Below, piece after piece: positions 1 through 7,545 of a stretch of 38,600 nt of DNA. Position numbers and translations under genes: made by a program. Source of the stretch: Acidimicrobiia bacterium (lineage in GTDB: Bacteria; Actinomycetota; Acidimicrobiia; Acidimicrobiales; Aldehydirespiratoraceae); contig JAGWAO010000005.1 in the NCBI GenBank assembly GCA_021296315.1, positions 44,514 to 83,113 on the forward strand. The letters run 5' to 3'. The notes beneath the pieces are model-generated. The model had not been told where the DNA came from, did no database searches, and worked only from the letters and a program-made list of their open reading frames with translations. Each line of letters begins with the position of its first letter. Within the stretch, counting starts at the first letter, position 1.

Positions 1-260
1 TCATCGGCCCCGACAAGAAGATCAAGGCCTCCCTCACCTACCCGATGACCACCGGTCGCAACTTCGCCGAGATCCTGCGGCTGCTCGACTCGGTCCAGCT
101 CACCGCCAAGGAGCAGGTGGCCACCCCGGCCAACTGGAACCAGGGCGAGGACGTGATCATCGTCCCCGCAGTCTCCAACGAGGCCGCCGCCGAGAAGTAC
201 CCCGACGGCTGGGAGGCTCCCCTGCCCTACCTTCGGGTGGTCCCGCAGCCCGGCGCCTGA
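1..260 (+). CDS. 1-Cys peroxiredoxin (Prx6-type), C-terminal part
   Basis: This is the 3' end of a gene that begins before the window; the reading frame is open from base 3 to the TGA at 258-260. The visible 85 residues match the C-terminal domain of 1-Cys peroxiredoxins of the Prx6/AhpC-TSA family. They include a 'YPMTTGRNF' stretch, then 'EILRLLDSVQL', 'TPANW..GEDVII', and the 'YLRVVPQP' end typical of these proteins. The family reduces hydrogen peroxide and organic peroxides in the cytoplasm. The catalytic cysteine lies upstream of the window, so activity cannot be judged. The ATG at 45 in the ORF track is internal, not a start. A 12-bp inverted repeat follows the stop. The gene appears unrelated to the catabolic genes downstream. 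Confidence 0.85.
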   Translation, partial: IGPDKKIKASLTYPMTTGRNFAEILRLLDSVQLTAKEQVATPANWNQGEDVIIVPAVSNEAAAEKYPDGWEAPLPYLRVVPQPGA

Positions 261-272
261 CCGCCACCCGAA

Positions 273-315
273 CTGTGTGCGGTTCTTGTCCATACTGACC
301 GGCAACCGCACACAG
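273..315. terminator. 12-bp inverted repeat after the peroxiredoxin gene
   Basis: CTGTGTGCGGTT (273-284) and AACCGCACACAG (304-315) are perfect inverted complements separated by 19 bases. The hairpin sits 12 bases after the peroxiredoxin stop and 41 bases before the next start. No T-tract follows, so it may be a factor-assisted terminator. It could equally be an operator for the downstream gene. Confidence 0.4.
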
Positions 316-356
316 AACCAGCTACACGCCGCCCGCCGGGCTCCTACGCTGCGGCG

Positions 357-1529
357 ATGACGCCGACCATCGCCGACATCCGGGCCGCGCCACTGCGACG
401 CCCCGAAGTGCTCGGGCGGCCGCGGGCAAGCACTGCCTCCTGGGATCCGTGGGGGCTGATGCACCCCCTGTCGAACGACCGGGCCTTCGCCGGCCAGGCC
501 GCGCGCTTCGCACCCCCGTGGGGCGAGGTGGTGTGCGTGGCCACCGCCTCCGACGGCACCTTCGGCGTGGGCATGACCAGCCAGGCCGGCCCGATCACAC
601 CGGTCATCAACGACTTCTTCGCCCCCATGCTGGCCGGCGAGCCCGCGCTGGCCACCGAGAAGCTGTGGAACATGATGGCGCGCAGCGCCAACAGCGCCTT
701 CGGCGCATCCGGTCTCGCCTCGTTCGCAGTGGGCGCGGTGGACCTAGCCCTGTGGGACCTGAAGGGCAAGATCCTGGGCGTGCCCGTGTACGAACTGATC
801 GGCGGCCCGGCCCGGGATCGCACCCGCTGCTACGCCACCGGCAACGACCTCGACGACCTGCGAGACCGGGGCTTCGACTCGTTCAAGCTGGCCTGCGGTG
901 TGGGCTCGGGAGCGGCCACCGCCGGTATCGAGGAGACCGAACGCCTGGTGTCCGACGCCCGCTCGGAGCTTGGACCGGACGCCGACATCATGCTCGACTG
1001 CTGGCCGGTGCTCGACGCCTCCTACGCGGTGCGGCTGGGCGAGGCGATGCAGCCCTACCGGCTCACGTGGATCGAGGACTACGCCCAGCCCGACGACTGG
1101 CCCGGTTACGCGGATGTCCGCCGGCGCCTGCCGTCGGTGATGCTGGCCGCCGGTGAGCGCTGGTACACCGACCGCGCCTTCGCCCACGCAGCCGGGCAGC
1201 GCCTAGTCGATGTGGTCCAGCCCGACATCCAGTGGGTGGGAGGCGCCACCGCGGTTCTCAAGATCGCGGCCATCGCGGCCGCAGCCGGCATCGAGCTGGC
1301 CCTCCACGGCGGCTGCAACGACTCCTACGGCCAGCACCTCTGCCATGGGCTGCCCGGCAATCGCTGGGCGGAGATGTTCGTGGGCTGCGGACCCGGCGAG
1401 TCGCTGATGGGGGCGTGGCGTTCGACTCCAGGGATGGCCGTCCCGACCGACGGCCGGCTGGTACCCAGCGACGCGCCCGGCTTCGGCATCGATCTGAACC
1501 GCGACCAGCTGGACGCCGCCATCTCCTGA
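357..1529 (+). CDS. Enolase-superfamily sugar acid dehydratase, L-rhamnonate dehydratase-like
   Basis: This 390-residue protein belongs to the mandelate racemase/muconate lactonizing enzyme family, which abstracts a proton alpha to a carboxylate with Mg2+ in a TIM barrel. The N-terminal capping domain covers roughly residues 1-150. The metal ligands are visible as D214 ('MLDCW'), E240 ('WIEDY') and E267 ('AGERW'). A D290 ('QPDIQW') to H317 ('ALHGGC') dyad 27 residues apart fits the Asp-His catalytic pair of the L-rhamnonate dehydratase subgroup. That subgroup converts L-rhamnonate to 2-keto-3-deoxy-L-rhamnonate. The exact sugar acid is not certain because neighbouring sugar-catabolism genes are absent. 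It is a single gene, followed by a hairpin and a convergent neighbour. The ATG at 357 is the first possible start and fits the family N-terminus. Confidence 0.75.
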   Translation: MTPTIADIRAAPLRRPEVLGRPRASTASWDPWGLMHPLSNDRAFAGQAARFAPPWGEVVCVATASDGTFGVGMTSQAGPITPVINDFFAPMLAGEPALATEKLWNMMARSANSAFGASGLASFAVGAVDLALWDLKGKILGVPVYELIGGPARDRTRCYATGNDLDDLRDRGFDSFKLACGVGSGAATAGIEETERLVSDARSELGPDADIMLDCWPVLDASYAVRLGEAMQPYRLTWIEDYAQPDDWPGYADVRRRLPSVMLAAGERWYTDRAFAHAAGQRLVDVVQPDIQWVGGATAVLKIAAIAAAAGIELALHGGCNDSYGQHLCHGLPGNRWAEMFVGCGPGESLMGAWRSTPGMAVPTDGRLVPSDAPGFGIDLNRDQLDAAIS

Positions 1530-1533
1530 CCGC

Positions 1534-1553
1534 CACTGGCTTGGCGGCCAGTG
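1534..1553. terminator. Short hairpin between convergent genes
   Basis: CACTGGC (1534-1540) and GCCAGTG (1547-1553) form a 7-bp stem with a 6-base loop, immediately after the dehydratase stop and before the end of the convergent NTF2-like gene. No T-tract is present. Its position suggests a shared terminator. Confidence 0.4.
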
Positions 1554-1570
1554 AGCCGGAGCCGGGCGGA

Positions 1571-1999
1571 TCAGGCCTGGGGCGTGGGGACAACTCCCAG
1601 TTGCTGCATCATCGAGAGCCGATCAGCAACACCCCAGTGATCGGTTATCCGACCGTCGGCGAACCGGAGGATGTGGATGCCCGCCCACTCGGCACCCCTT
1701 CCAGTGGGCGCGAACCCGAGGTACTCGCCTCTCATCGTGCCCCGCCCTCGGGTTCGGTGGATGACCAGGTCATCGATGGCCCACTCGTCCTCGATGAGGT
1801 ACCGGATGTCGGGAAAGGCGACATGGAGATTCGCCACCAACTCCTTGACTCCGTCCCGGCCCCGGGACTGGAGTCCGGCTGGGGCGCCGTGATCGACCAC
1901 ATCGGCCGCGAACAACTCATCGGCGGCTGAGAGACTCCCGGCGTTGAACAACTCGTCCATCACCCGGCGGGCCCGGACGAGGTTGTCGGGCCCGCTCAT
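1571..1999 (-). CDS. SnoaL/NTF2-fold protein (polyketide-cyclase-like)
   Basis: The protein is about 142 residues and looks like the SnoaL-like ester-cyclase family. It has an N-terminal helix ('NLVRARRVMDELFNAG'), then 'AADELFAADVVDHG', 'HVAFPDIRYLIEDEW', 'DDLVIHRTRGRGTMRGEYLG' and the 'ADGRITDHWGVADRLSMMQQLG' ending that is characteristic of the family. Members range from aldol cyclases to small binding proteins, so no reaction is assigned. The ORF track starts at 2113, but I prefer the ATG at 1999: a GGGGA ribosome-binding site lies just upstream and the family N-terminus begins there. This choice also removes the overlap with the divergent EamA gene. The two genes then share a roughly 98-base divergent promoter region. 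Confidence 0.75.
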   Translation of the reverse strand: MSGPDNLVRARRVMDELFNAGSLSAADELFAADVVDHGAPAGLQSRGRDGVKELVANLHVAFPDIRYLIEDEWAIDDLVIHRTRGRGTMRGEYLGFAPTGRGAEWAGIHILRFADGRITDHWGVADRLSMMQQLGVVPTPQA

Positions 2000-2097
2000 C
2001 GGTAAGTCCCCATTCGGCGCCCTTTGCATGCCGTCGCACCACGAGCGTACCATCGTCATTCCCGTGCCCTGGAAGCGATAGCGCTCGTTCGGTCTGG

Positions 2098-2994
2098 ATG
2101 CTGGCTGTTGCACTCGCCCTCTCGGCCGCGATCCTCTTCGCGTTGAACGCCATTGCCCTGCGCCGGGCCACGGCTCACGGCCCTCCCCTAGCGGGCCTGC
2201 TCGTCTCGGCGATGACGAGCCTCCCGGTGATCGCCATCATCACCATGGCAACCGGCGAGTACCGCCACTACTCCGAGATCGGGGCTGCGGCGGGCCTGTT
2301 CGCGCTGGCCGCGCTGGCCGAGTTCGTGATCGGCGGCGCGCTCTTCTACACCGCCATCAGCCTGATCGGCAGCTCGCGGACGAGTGTCCTGGTCGGGACG
2401 TACCCGCTCTTCTCGCTGGTGCTGGCGGCGTCGATCCTCGACGAGCGGATCAGCCTTCTGGTGGCCGCCGGAGGCTTGCTGGTGATATCGGGCCCGATCG
2501 TGCTGGCTCGTGGGGAAGCCAGTAGCACGCTCGCCTCCGAACCACGATCTCAGACCTCGCGCGGCATCCTGCTCGCCCTGGGCGCGGCGGCCAGTTGGGG
2601 GCTGGCTCCGATCTTCATCAAGTCGGCCCTGGACCGGGCCCCGTTCCCGTTGCTCGGCAATCTCATCGCGTACATCACGTCGGGGGCGGTCATGGGCGCT
2701 CTGGTCGCCGAGCCCCGATTCCGGCGATCGGTGACGTCGCTGTCGAGGCAGGCCGTCGGATGGTACGTGATAGCGGCGACCATCGGGAGCGCCGCCCAGA
2801 TCATGCACTTCCTCGCCCTCGGGGAGGGTGATGTCTCTGTGGTGGTCCTGCTGATCCAGACCCAGGTGGTCTTCATCATCCTGCTGACCATGCTGTTCAA
2901 CCGCACACTCGAGACGGTCAGGCCCCACGTGATCGTCGGGGCAGCCCTCGTCGTCGCGGGAGCCGGATTGATCACCTACCACGGCGCCGGGTGA
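2098..2994 (+). CDS. EamA-family (DMT superfamily) membrane transporter
   Basis: This 298-residue, strongly hydrophobic protein is built from two tandem EamA repeats (about residues 1-135 and 150-298), giving about ten predicted transmembrane helices. The N-terminal helix 'ALALSAAILFALNAIALRRA' and the motif 'RTSVLVGTYPLFSLVLAASIL..ERIS' at the end of the first repeat are typical of drug/metabolite transporters. The second repeat shows the matching 'VVVLLIQTQVVFIILLTMLFN'. Family members move small metabolites, often as exporters of amino acids or bases. Substrate and direction are not evident. It is divergent from the NTF2-like gene and is followed by a repeat copy, so it is probably monocistronic. 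Confidence 0.8.
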   Translation: MLAVALALSAAILFALNAIALRRATAHGPPLAGLLVSAMTSLPVIAIITMATGEYRHYSEIGAAAGLFALAALAEFVIGGALFYTAISLIGSSRTSVLVGTYPLFSLVLAASILDERISLLVAAGGLLVISGPIVLARGEASSTLASEPRSQTSRGILLALGAAASWGLAPIFIKSALDRAPFPLLGNLIAYITSGAVMGALVAEPRFRRSVTSLSRQAVGWYVIAATIGSAAQIMHFLALGEGDVSVVVLLIQTQVVFIILLTMLFNRTLETVRPHVIVGAALVVAGAGLITYHGAG

Positions 2995-3061
2995 CCCCGC
3001 CCAACGGCCCTTCAGAACGTGCGTCGGCAGGTGCGAGCCCTCATGGTGCGGCGATGTGTCT

Positions 3062-3147
3062 CCCGCTCTTGTTCGCTGCGCTCACGGGCCGCTCGGGCCA
3101 CGGCCTCACCCGTATGGGCCGCATCGCGGCCGACCCGCTCGGCCTCT
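3062..3147 (+). repeat. Dispersed repeat, copy A (+ orientation)
   Basis: A 44-base core (3062-3105, beginning CCCGCTCTTGTTCGCTGCGC) is followed 32 bases later by the end motif CTCGGCCTCT (3138-3147). The last base of the end motif falls on the first base of the stop codon of the neighbouring minus-strand Rieske gene. Near-identical cores occur at 4228-4271 (-), 11780-11823 (+) and 31105-31148 (-), each with the same end motif. Confidence 0.85.
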
Positions 3148-4142
3148 CACACGTAGGCGACGCCCAGTTCTTCCTTGAGCATTCGGCGATAGGCGATGGC
3201 GCCGGCGTCGGCCACCTTGACGTGGAGTTCCTCGGTCAAGTCCACGGGAACCATGTGAGGCCGCTGGCTCTCGATGATGTCCTTGTCCTGGGGCAGCAGC
3301 AGGTCGAGGAAGTCGATGAACTCCTGATCAGGAGTGTCGAGAGAGTGGTTGCGCGACTCGTAGCGCCACAGCGCGCAGCGATGCTCGTCAATCGGATGAT
3401 GAAGGCCCCAGATCGTGGTGGTGCCGCGCTCGCCTCGAAAGATCAGTGTGAACGTGTAGGGCATTTCCACCCGGATCTCGTGACGGACGGTCTCAACCCC
3501 GTCGGCGAACGTCTCCGGACCGACCGACCGCTTGGTGTACCGCATGTAGACGACACCGTCGTCGATCTCGACGTCATAAGGCTCGATCACCGTGTCGCCC
3601 GGGGACCCCAGCAACCCCGGATGCACAAAGTCCAGGTGGGCCAGATCCAGCGCGTTCTCCGCGAACCGAGCCGCTCCCGCCTCCCGGATCCCGCAGAACT
3701 TGCTCCAGGTATGGAACTCGGGATCATCCAACCACGGGTACTCGGGCACGGGCTTCAAGGGATCCTCCAGAGCGACCCACACCAACCCGTACCGCTCCTC
3801 ACAACCGTACGCAACGGCCTTGGCCCGCCCCGGGATTCGCTGAGCATCGGCCGGCTGGGACGGGATCAGCACACAGGTCCCGTCTGCGTCGTACTTCCAT
3901 CCGTGGTACGGACACTGCAGACACCCGTCGTCAGTCACCCAGCCCAACGACAGGCGCGTCCCCCGATGCACACACAGGTCGGCGAAGCACCTCACCGCCC
4001 CACCGGAACGGAACAGCACCAGACCCTCACCCAGCAACGTCACCGCAACCGGCGAGTCCTCCACCCACGAAGACTCAGCCACCGGATGCCAGAAACGCCT
4101 CAACGGCGCCAGGTCCGCACCAGCCGACATCTGCGTCACCAT
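3147..4142 (-). CDS. Rieske [2Fe-2S] non-heme iron oxygenase, alpha subunit (paralog 1)
   Basis: This is a Rieske oxygenase of about 331 residues. The N-terminal Rieske domain carries C57-x-H59 and C77-x2-H80 ('CPYHGW'). The catalytic domain carries the mononuclear-iron motif D166-x2-H169-x4-H174 within 'ENALDLAHLDFVHPG', and the third-ligand aspartate in 'LLPQDKDIIESQRP'. Such enzymes use electrons from a reductase or ferredoxin to hydroxylate or demethylate small molecules. The ORF track starts at 4319, but the ATG at 4142 follows an AAGGGGGA ribosome-binding site, and the upstream codons are repeat sequence. By eye about four in five residues match the Rieske gene at 15754, so the two are recent paralogs. 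The gene stands alone, bracketed by inverted copies A and B of the dispersed repeat. No redox partner is adjacent. Confidence 0.92.
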   Translation of the reverse strand: MVTQMSAGADLAPLRRFWHPVAESSWVEDSPVAVTLLGEGLVLFRSGGAVRCFADLCVHRGTRLSLGWVTDDGCLQCPYHGWKYDADGTCVLIPSQPADAQRIPGRAKAVAYGCEERYGLVWVALEDPLKPVPEYPWLDDPEFHTWSKFCGIREAGAARFAENALDLAHLDFVHPGLLGSPGDTVIEPYDVEIDDGVVYMRYTKRSVGPETFADGVETVRHEIRVEMPYTFTLIFRGERGTTTIWGLHHPIDEHRCALWRYESRNHSLDTPDQEFIDFLDLLLPQDKDIIESQRPHMVPVDLTEELHVKVADAGAIAYRRMLKEELGVAYV

Positions 4143-4182
4143 GTTCCCCCTTCGATGTGACAGCCAACGGCGCTCGTACCCT

Positions 4183-4271
4183 AGAGGCCGAGCGAATAGC
4201 CGAGCCAATCCGGTCCATACGGGCGAGGCCGTGGCCCGAGCGGCCCTCAGGTCGCTGCGAACAAGAGCGGG
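4183..4271 (-). repeat. Dispersed repeat, copy B (- orientation)
   Basis: The core at 4228-4271 reads as the reverse complement of the copy A core with a few changes, and the end motif AGAGGCCGAG is at 4183-4192. Copies A and B also share CCCGTATGG next to the core. The end motif points towards the start of the Rieske gene, so A and B flank that gene as inward-facing inverted repeats. Confidence 0.8.
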
Positions 4272-4377
4272 AACCACACCGCTGTGCCGCGTTCGCCTCC
4301 CAACTACAGGCGAACGCACTCAGCGAACGGCTCAAGGGCCGGGCGAGCCGCCTTCGACAACCACATCCTGCTCATGT

Positions 4378-4392
4378 AATGTCTGACACATT
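4378..4392. promoter_or_regulatory. Palindromic operator candidate upstream of the first binding lipoprotein
   Basis: AATGTCTGACACATT has 5-bp inverted arms (AATGT/ACATT) and contains the 9-base palindrome TGTCTGACA at 4380-4388, 31 bases before the ATG. The same 9-mer lies upstream of the second binding lipoprotein at 24782-24790. Its size and symmetry resemble sites of FCD-type GntR regulators, but no regulator gene is present in the window. Confidence 0.5.
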
Positions 4393-4419
4393 CAACCCAC
4401 AGAGAAGGGGGACTCCAAA

Positions 4420-5859
4420 ATGGGAGCTATGCGCAGGTCGGGAGGCCGGTCGTGGATGGTGACGCTTGTTGCCGTCCTGGCCGCCTTCACCTTGATGGCC
4501 GCAGCCTGCGGCGAGGACGATGAGCCCGCACCCGCACCCGCCGCACCCGCGGTGGACACCGCGGCCCTTGAGGCGGCCCAAGCGGACGCCGCGGCTGCTC
4601 AAGCGGACGCCGCGGCTGCCCTAGCGGGGGCGAGCGCCGCGGCCGAAGCGGCCGCCGAGGCCCAAGCGGCCCTTGAAGCTGCGCTGGCAGAAGCCATGGC
4701 CGCGGCAGAGGGCCAGGTAGACCCGGAGACTGTGGCTGCGCTCGACGCACAGCTGCAGGAGGCCCAGGCTGCTGCCGAGGCAGCCGAAGCCGAGGCCGCA
4801 GCTGCAGCCGCGGAAGCCGAGGCGGCCACCGCGGCGGCCGAGGCGGCCCAGGCTGAGGCAGCCGAGGCCGCGGCTACGGCCGAGGAGGCTGCCGCCGGCC
4901 CGACCGACCCGTGCGGCGGCGAGAACGAGACCAGCACCGTCACCATCATGATGGATTGGCTCGCCTACTGGAGTTGGGCTGCGCTCGTAGCTGCCGACGA
5001 CCAGGGCTACTACGCCGAGGAGGGTCTCAAGGTGGACATCATCGCTCCGCCTTCGGCCGCTGAGCCGCTCAAGATGCTGGCGGCCGACCAGGTCGACTTC
5101 GCCATCAACTACGTGCCGGCCCTGTTCACCGCCCGTGCCGCAGGCATCGATGTCAAGGCAGTGGCCGCCCACCAGCGGAACCTGTCCTCGAGCCTGTTCT
5201 GGCTGCCCGACGCCGGCATCGAGGGCCCCCAGGACTTCCGGGGCAAGACCATCGGCGCCACGGCCAAGCTCGACGAGAACGCCTACCTCGACACCCTGCT
5301 CGAGAGCGAGGGCATGACCCGCGACGACATCACCATCGTCGATCCGGGCTTCTCGTGGGCGCCGCTGCTGCTGGAAGGCGCGATCGACGTCGCCTACGGC
5401 GTGGCTCCCAGCCCGGCGTCCATGAAGGGCATCGGCGGCCCGTTCGACCTGGTACGCCTTGAGTACAAGGACTACGGGGTGCCCAACTATCCGTGGCTGC
5501 TGTTCGTGTCCAGCGACGCCTTCCTCAACGAGAACCCGGCTGCAACCTGCAGGTTCCTGCGGGCCACCAACCGGGGCATCGCCTACGCCTACAGCGACGA
5601 CGCCACCACCGAGGCCATTGCCAACATGCTGCACGGCATCAACGACGGCTTCTCGGTGCAGACGAGCCTCGACCATGCCGGGCTGATGAGGGCCGACTTC
5701 TTCGACGAGAACGGTCAGTGGGGCCAGCTGGTCGAGTCCGACTGGGATGCCGGCCGGGCGTGGCTGGTCGAGCGTGGGCTGCTCGAGGCGGACAGCACCG
5801 TTCAGGTGTCCGACGTGATGACCAACGAGCACATCACCAAGGCTCTCGCGTCCGAGTAG
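4420..5859 (+). CDS. ABC importer substrate-binding lipoprotein, THI5/NMT1-type, with Ala-rich coiled-coil stalk
   Basis: The 479-residue protein opens with a lipoprotein signal: basic 'MRRSGGR', a hydrophobic stretch, then 'LMAAAC' with acceptor C30. An unusual alanine/glutamate-rich segment follows at residues 43-159, almost certainly a long helix or coiled coil, broken once by 'EGQVDPETV'. The binding domain occupies about 173-479 and resembles the SsuA/THI5/NMT1 family: 'MDWLAYWSWAALVAADDQGYY', 'DFAINYVPALFTARAAGI', 'DFRGKTIGA', and 'CRFLRATNRGIAYA' near the end. Such proteins capture small organic molecules outside the membrane for import. The ATG at 4420 has AAGGGGG eight bases upstream. 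Two permease genes follow directly. The ligand is unknown; relatives bind thiamine-pyrimidine precursors, sulfonates, nitrate and others. The stalk is absent from textbook members. Confidence 0.88.
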   Translation: MGAMRRSGGRSWMVTLVAVLAAFTLMAAACGEDDEPAPAPAAPAVDTAALEAAQADAAAAQADAAAALAGASAAAEAAAEAQAALEAALAEAMAAAEGQVDPETVAALDAQLQEAQAAAEAAEAEAAAAAAEAEAATAAAEAAQAEAAEAAATAEEAAAGPTDPCGGENETSTVTIMMDWLAYWSWAALVAADDQGYYAEEGLKVDIIAPPSAAEPLKMLAADQVDFAINYVPALFTARAAGIDVKAVAAHQRNLSSSLFWLPDAGIEGPQDFRGKTIGATAKLDENAYLDTLLESEGMTRDDITIVDPGFSWAPLLLEGAIDVAYGVAPSPASMKGIGGPFDLVRLEYKDYGVPNYPWLLFVSSDAFLNENPAATCRFLRATNRGIAYAYSDDATTEAIANMLHGINDGFSVQTSLDHAGLMRADFFDENGQWGQLVESDWDAGRAWLVERGLLEADSTVQVSDVMTNEHITKALASE

Positions 5860-5898
5860 TCGAGGACCTCACAACCGCGGGCTCGCGAGAGTCCGGCA

Positions 5899-6738
5899 GT
5901 GGCTAACGAGAGTTCGGCCCGTTCAGGGCGCGGCCGCCGGTTTGGCGGCCGCGTCCTGGACGCGCTGCCCGCAGTGGGCGCGGGCGTGCTGGCCCTGGCT
6001 GCCTGGGAGTTGTTCGTCCCGATAACCGGCGTCAAGTCCTACCTGCTGCCACCGGCCCACAGCGTTGTGGCCGAGGCCATCACCGATGCCAGCGACCGGT
6101 TCCTCCCCGCCTCCTGGATCACCCTCCAGGAAGTGCTCATCGGCTTCGTCATAGGCTGCGGGCTGGGGATCCTCCTCGGCATCCTCCTGTCGATCAGCCC
6201 GCCGGTCGAGCGGGCGGTGATGCCCGTCATTGCGGGCGTGAGGGCCATGCCCGCTCTGGTGGTGGCCCCGCTGTTCGTGATCTGGTACGGGTTCACACTC
6301 ACGCCGAAGGTCCTGGTCGCCGCGTTCGTCTGCTTCTTCCCGGCCCTGGTCAACACCACCGCCGGCCTGACCATTACGCCGGAAGCGGAGCGCCAGCTGT
6401 TCAGGTCGCTGGGAGCAGGCCCGCTCCAGATGTACACGAAGCTCCGGCTGCCGGCCGCGCTGCCCTACATCTTCATCGGCGCCAAGAACGCGGTCGTCCT
6501 CTCGGTCATCGGGGCGATCGTGGGAGAATGGGTCGGCGGCGGCGGCGGGATCGGGCGGATGATGATCGACTCGGTGACGTCCAACCGGACCGAGAGGCTG
6601 ATGGCCGCTGTCGGCTACAGCGCGGCCATGGCCATCAGCTTGTTCCTGTTGGTGTCGGCTATCGAGCGGTTGTCGCTGCGGTGGTACTTCCTGTCGCGGG
6701 GAACGCGGTCGGGCGCCAACGCGGCAGTGAGGGGCTAG
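5899..6738 (+). CDS. ABC importer permease (SsuC/ThiX type), first of a pair
   Basis: This 279-residue inner-membrane permease of the BPD_transp_1 family has about six transmembrane segments. The cytoplasmic coupling loop is visible as 'LFRSLGAGPLQMYTKLRLPAALPYIF' (an EAA-like motif), and the typical 'FVIWYGFTLTPKVLVAAFVCFFPALVNTTAG' precedes it. It starts at a GTG 39 bases after the binding-protein stop. It should form the membrane channel, probably as a heterodimer with the next gene product. The two permeases share the same topology and many positions but are clearly different sequences. No ATPase gene follows; the nearest is the stand-alone ATPase at 13110-13928 on the other strand. Confidence 0.88.
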   Translation: MANESSARSGRGRRFGGRVLDALPAVGAGVLALAAWELFVPITGVKSYLLPPAHSVVAEAITDASDRFLPASWITLQEVLIGFVIGCGLGILLGILLSISPPVERAVMPVIAGVRAMPALVVAPLFVIWYGFTLTPKVLVAAFVCFFPALVNTTAGLTITPEAERQLFRSLGAGPLQMYTKLRLPAALPYIFIGAKNAVVLSVIGAIVGEWVGGGGGIGRMMIDSVTSNRTERLMAAVGYSAAMAISLFLLVSAIERLSLRWYFLSRGTRSGANAAVRG

Positions 6739-6741
6739 ACG

Positions 6742-7536
6742 ATGTCGCGAGCACGGCTCGCCAACCTGTTGCGCACCGTCGGTGGACCGCTGCTGGCTCT
6801 GACCGTGCTGCTCGTGGCCTACGAGCTCTGGCGGCGCATCTCCGGCCAGCCCCACTTCCTCGTGCCGGACACACCCGACGTGATCGTCACCGCAGTCGTC
6901 GACGCCCAGGACACGCTGTGGCCCGCGGCATGGGTGACGCTCAAGGAGGCGATCTACGGGCTGCTGCTGGCAACCGCAGTCGGATGGACCCTCGGAGTGG
7001 TGGCGCAGGAGTCGAAGATCCTCGAGAAGGCGGTGATGCCCTATGCGGTCGTGTCGCAGGCGATTCCCACGCTGGCCATCGCTCCCCTGCTGATCCTGTG
7101 GTTCGGCTTCACCCTCCTTCCCAAGATCCTGGTCGCCGCTCTGCTCTGCTTCTTCCCGATACTCATCAACACCCACGCCGGGATGCGATCACTCGAATCC
7201 GAGTACCTCGACCTGATGTACTCGCTGGAGGCGGGCCGCTGGCAGACGCTCTTCAAGGTTCGCCTCCCCGCCGCGGTGCCGTTCATGTTCGCCGGCTTGA
7301 AGAACGGATGTGTCCTCGCCGTAGTGGGCGCCCTCGTGGCCGAGTGGGTCGGCGCCCATGAAGGCATGGGGCCGCTCATCATCCGATCCCTGGGGGTCTT
7401 CAAGACCACCATCGTCTTCGCGGCCATCCTGTACCTGTCCTTCATGTCCATCGCGCTGTTCTGGATTGTGAGCGCGATCGAGCGAATCGTCCTGCGCATC
7501 CTCTACGGGCGCCAGTCGTTGTCGACGGCTGCCTGA
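6742..7536 (+). CDS. ABC importer permease (SsuC/ThiX type), second of a pair
   Basis: This is a 264-residue permease of the same BPD_transp_1 family as the preceding gene, starting three bases after its stop. The EAA-like loop reads 'LMYSLEAGRWQTLFKVRLPAAVPFMFAG', and the conserved 'AIAPLLILWFGFTLLPKILVAALLCFFP' precedes it. It has about six hydrophobic segments. Two different adjacent permeases imply a heterodimeric channel or two alternative channels served by one binding protein. It resembles the single permease at 24856 more in the loop region than its operon partner does ('SQAIP.LAIAP'). The next gene, an LLM flavin enzyme, starts nine bases later, so transcription and translation are probably coupled through the operon. 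Confidence 0.88.
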   Translation: MSRARLANLLRTVGGPLLALTVLLVAYELWRRISGQPHFLVPDTPDVIVTAVVDAQDTLWPAAWVTLKEAIYGLLLATAVGWTLGVVAQESKILEKAVMPYAVVSQAIPTLAIAPLLILWFGFTLLPKILVAALLCFFPILINTHAGMRSLESEYLDLMYSLEAGRWQTLFKVRLPAAVPFMFAGLKNGCVLAVVGALVAEWVGAHEGMGPLIIRSLGVFKTTIVFAAILYLSFMSIALFWIVSAIERIVLRILYGRQSLSTAA

Positions 7537-7545
7537 CCCGGCCCC

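Noticed and set aside
2991-4160. 389-aa + strand ORF opposite the Rieske gene
   Set aside because: It is the antisense shadow of a clear Rieske oxygenase; its translation has no domain-like pattern and it starts in repeat copy A.
4621-5832. 403-aa - strand ORF opposite the first binding lipoprotein
   Set aside because: It results from high GC and the low-complexity alanine codons on the other strand; no recognisable motifs.
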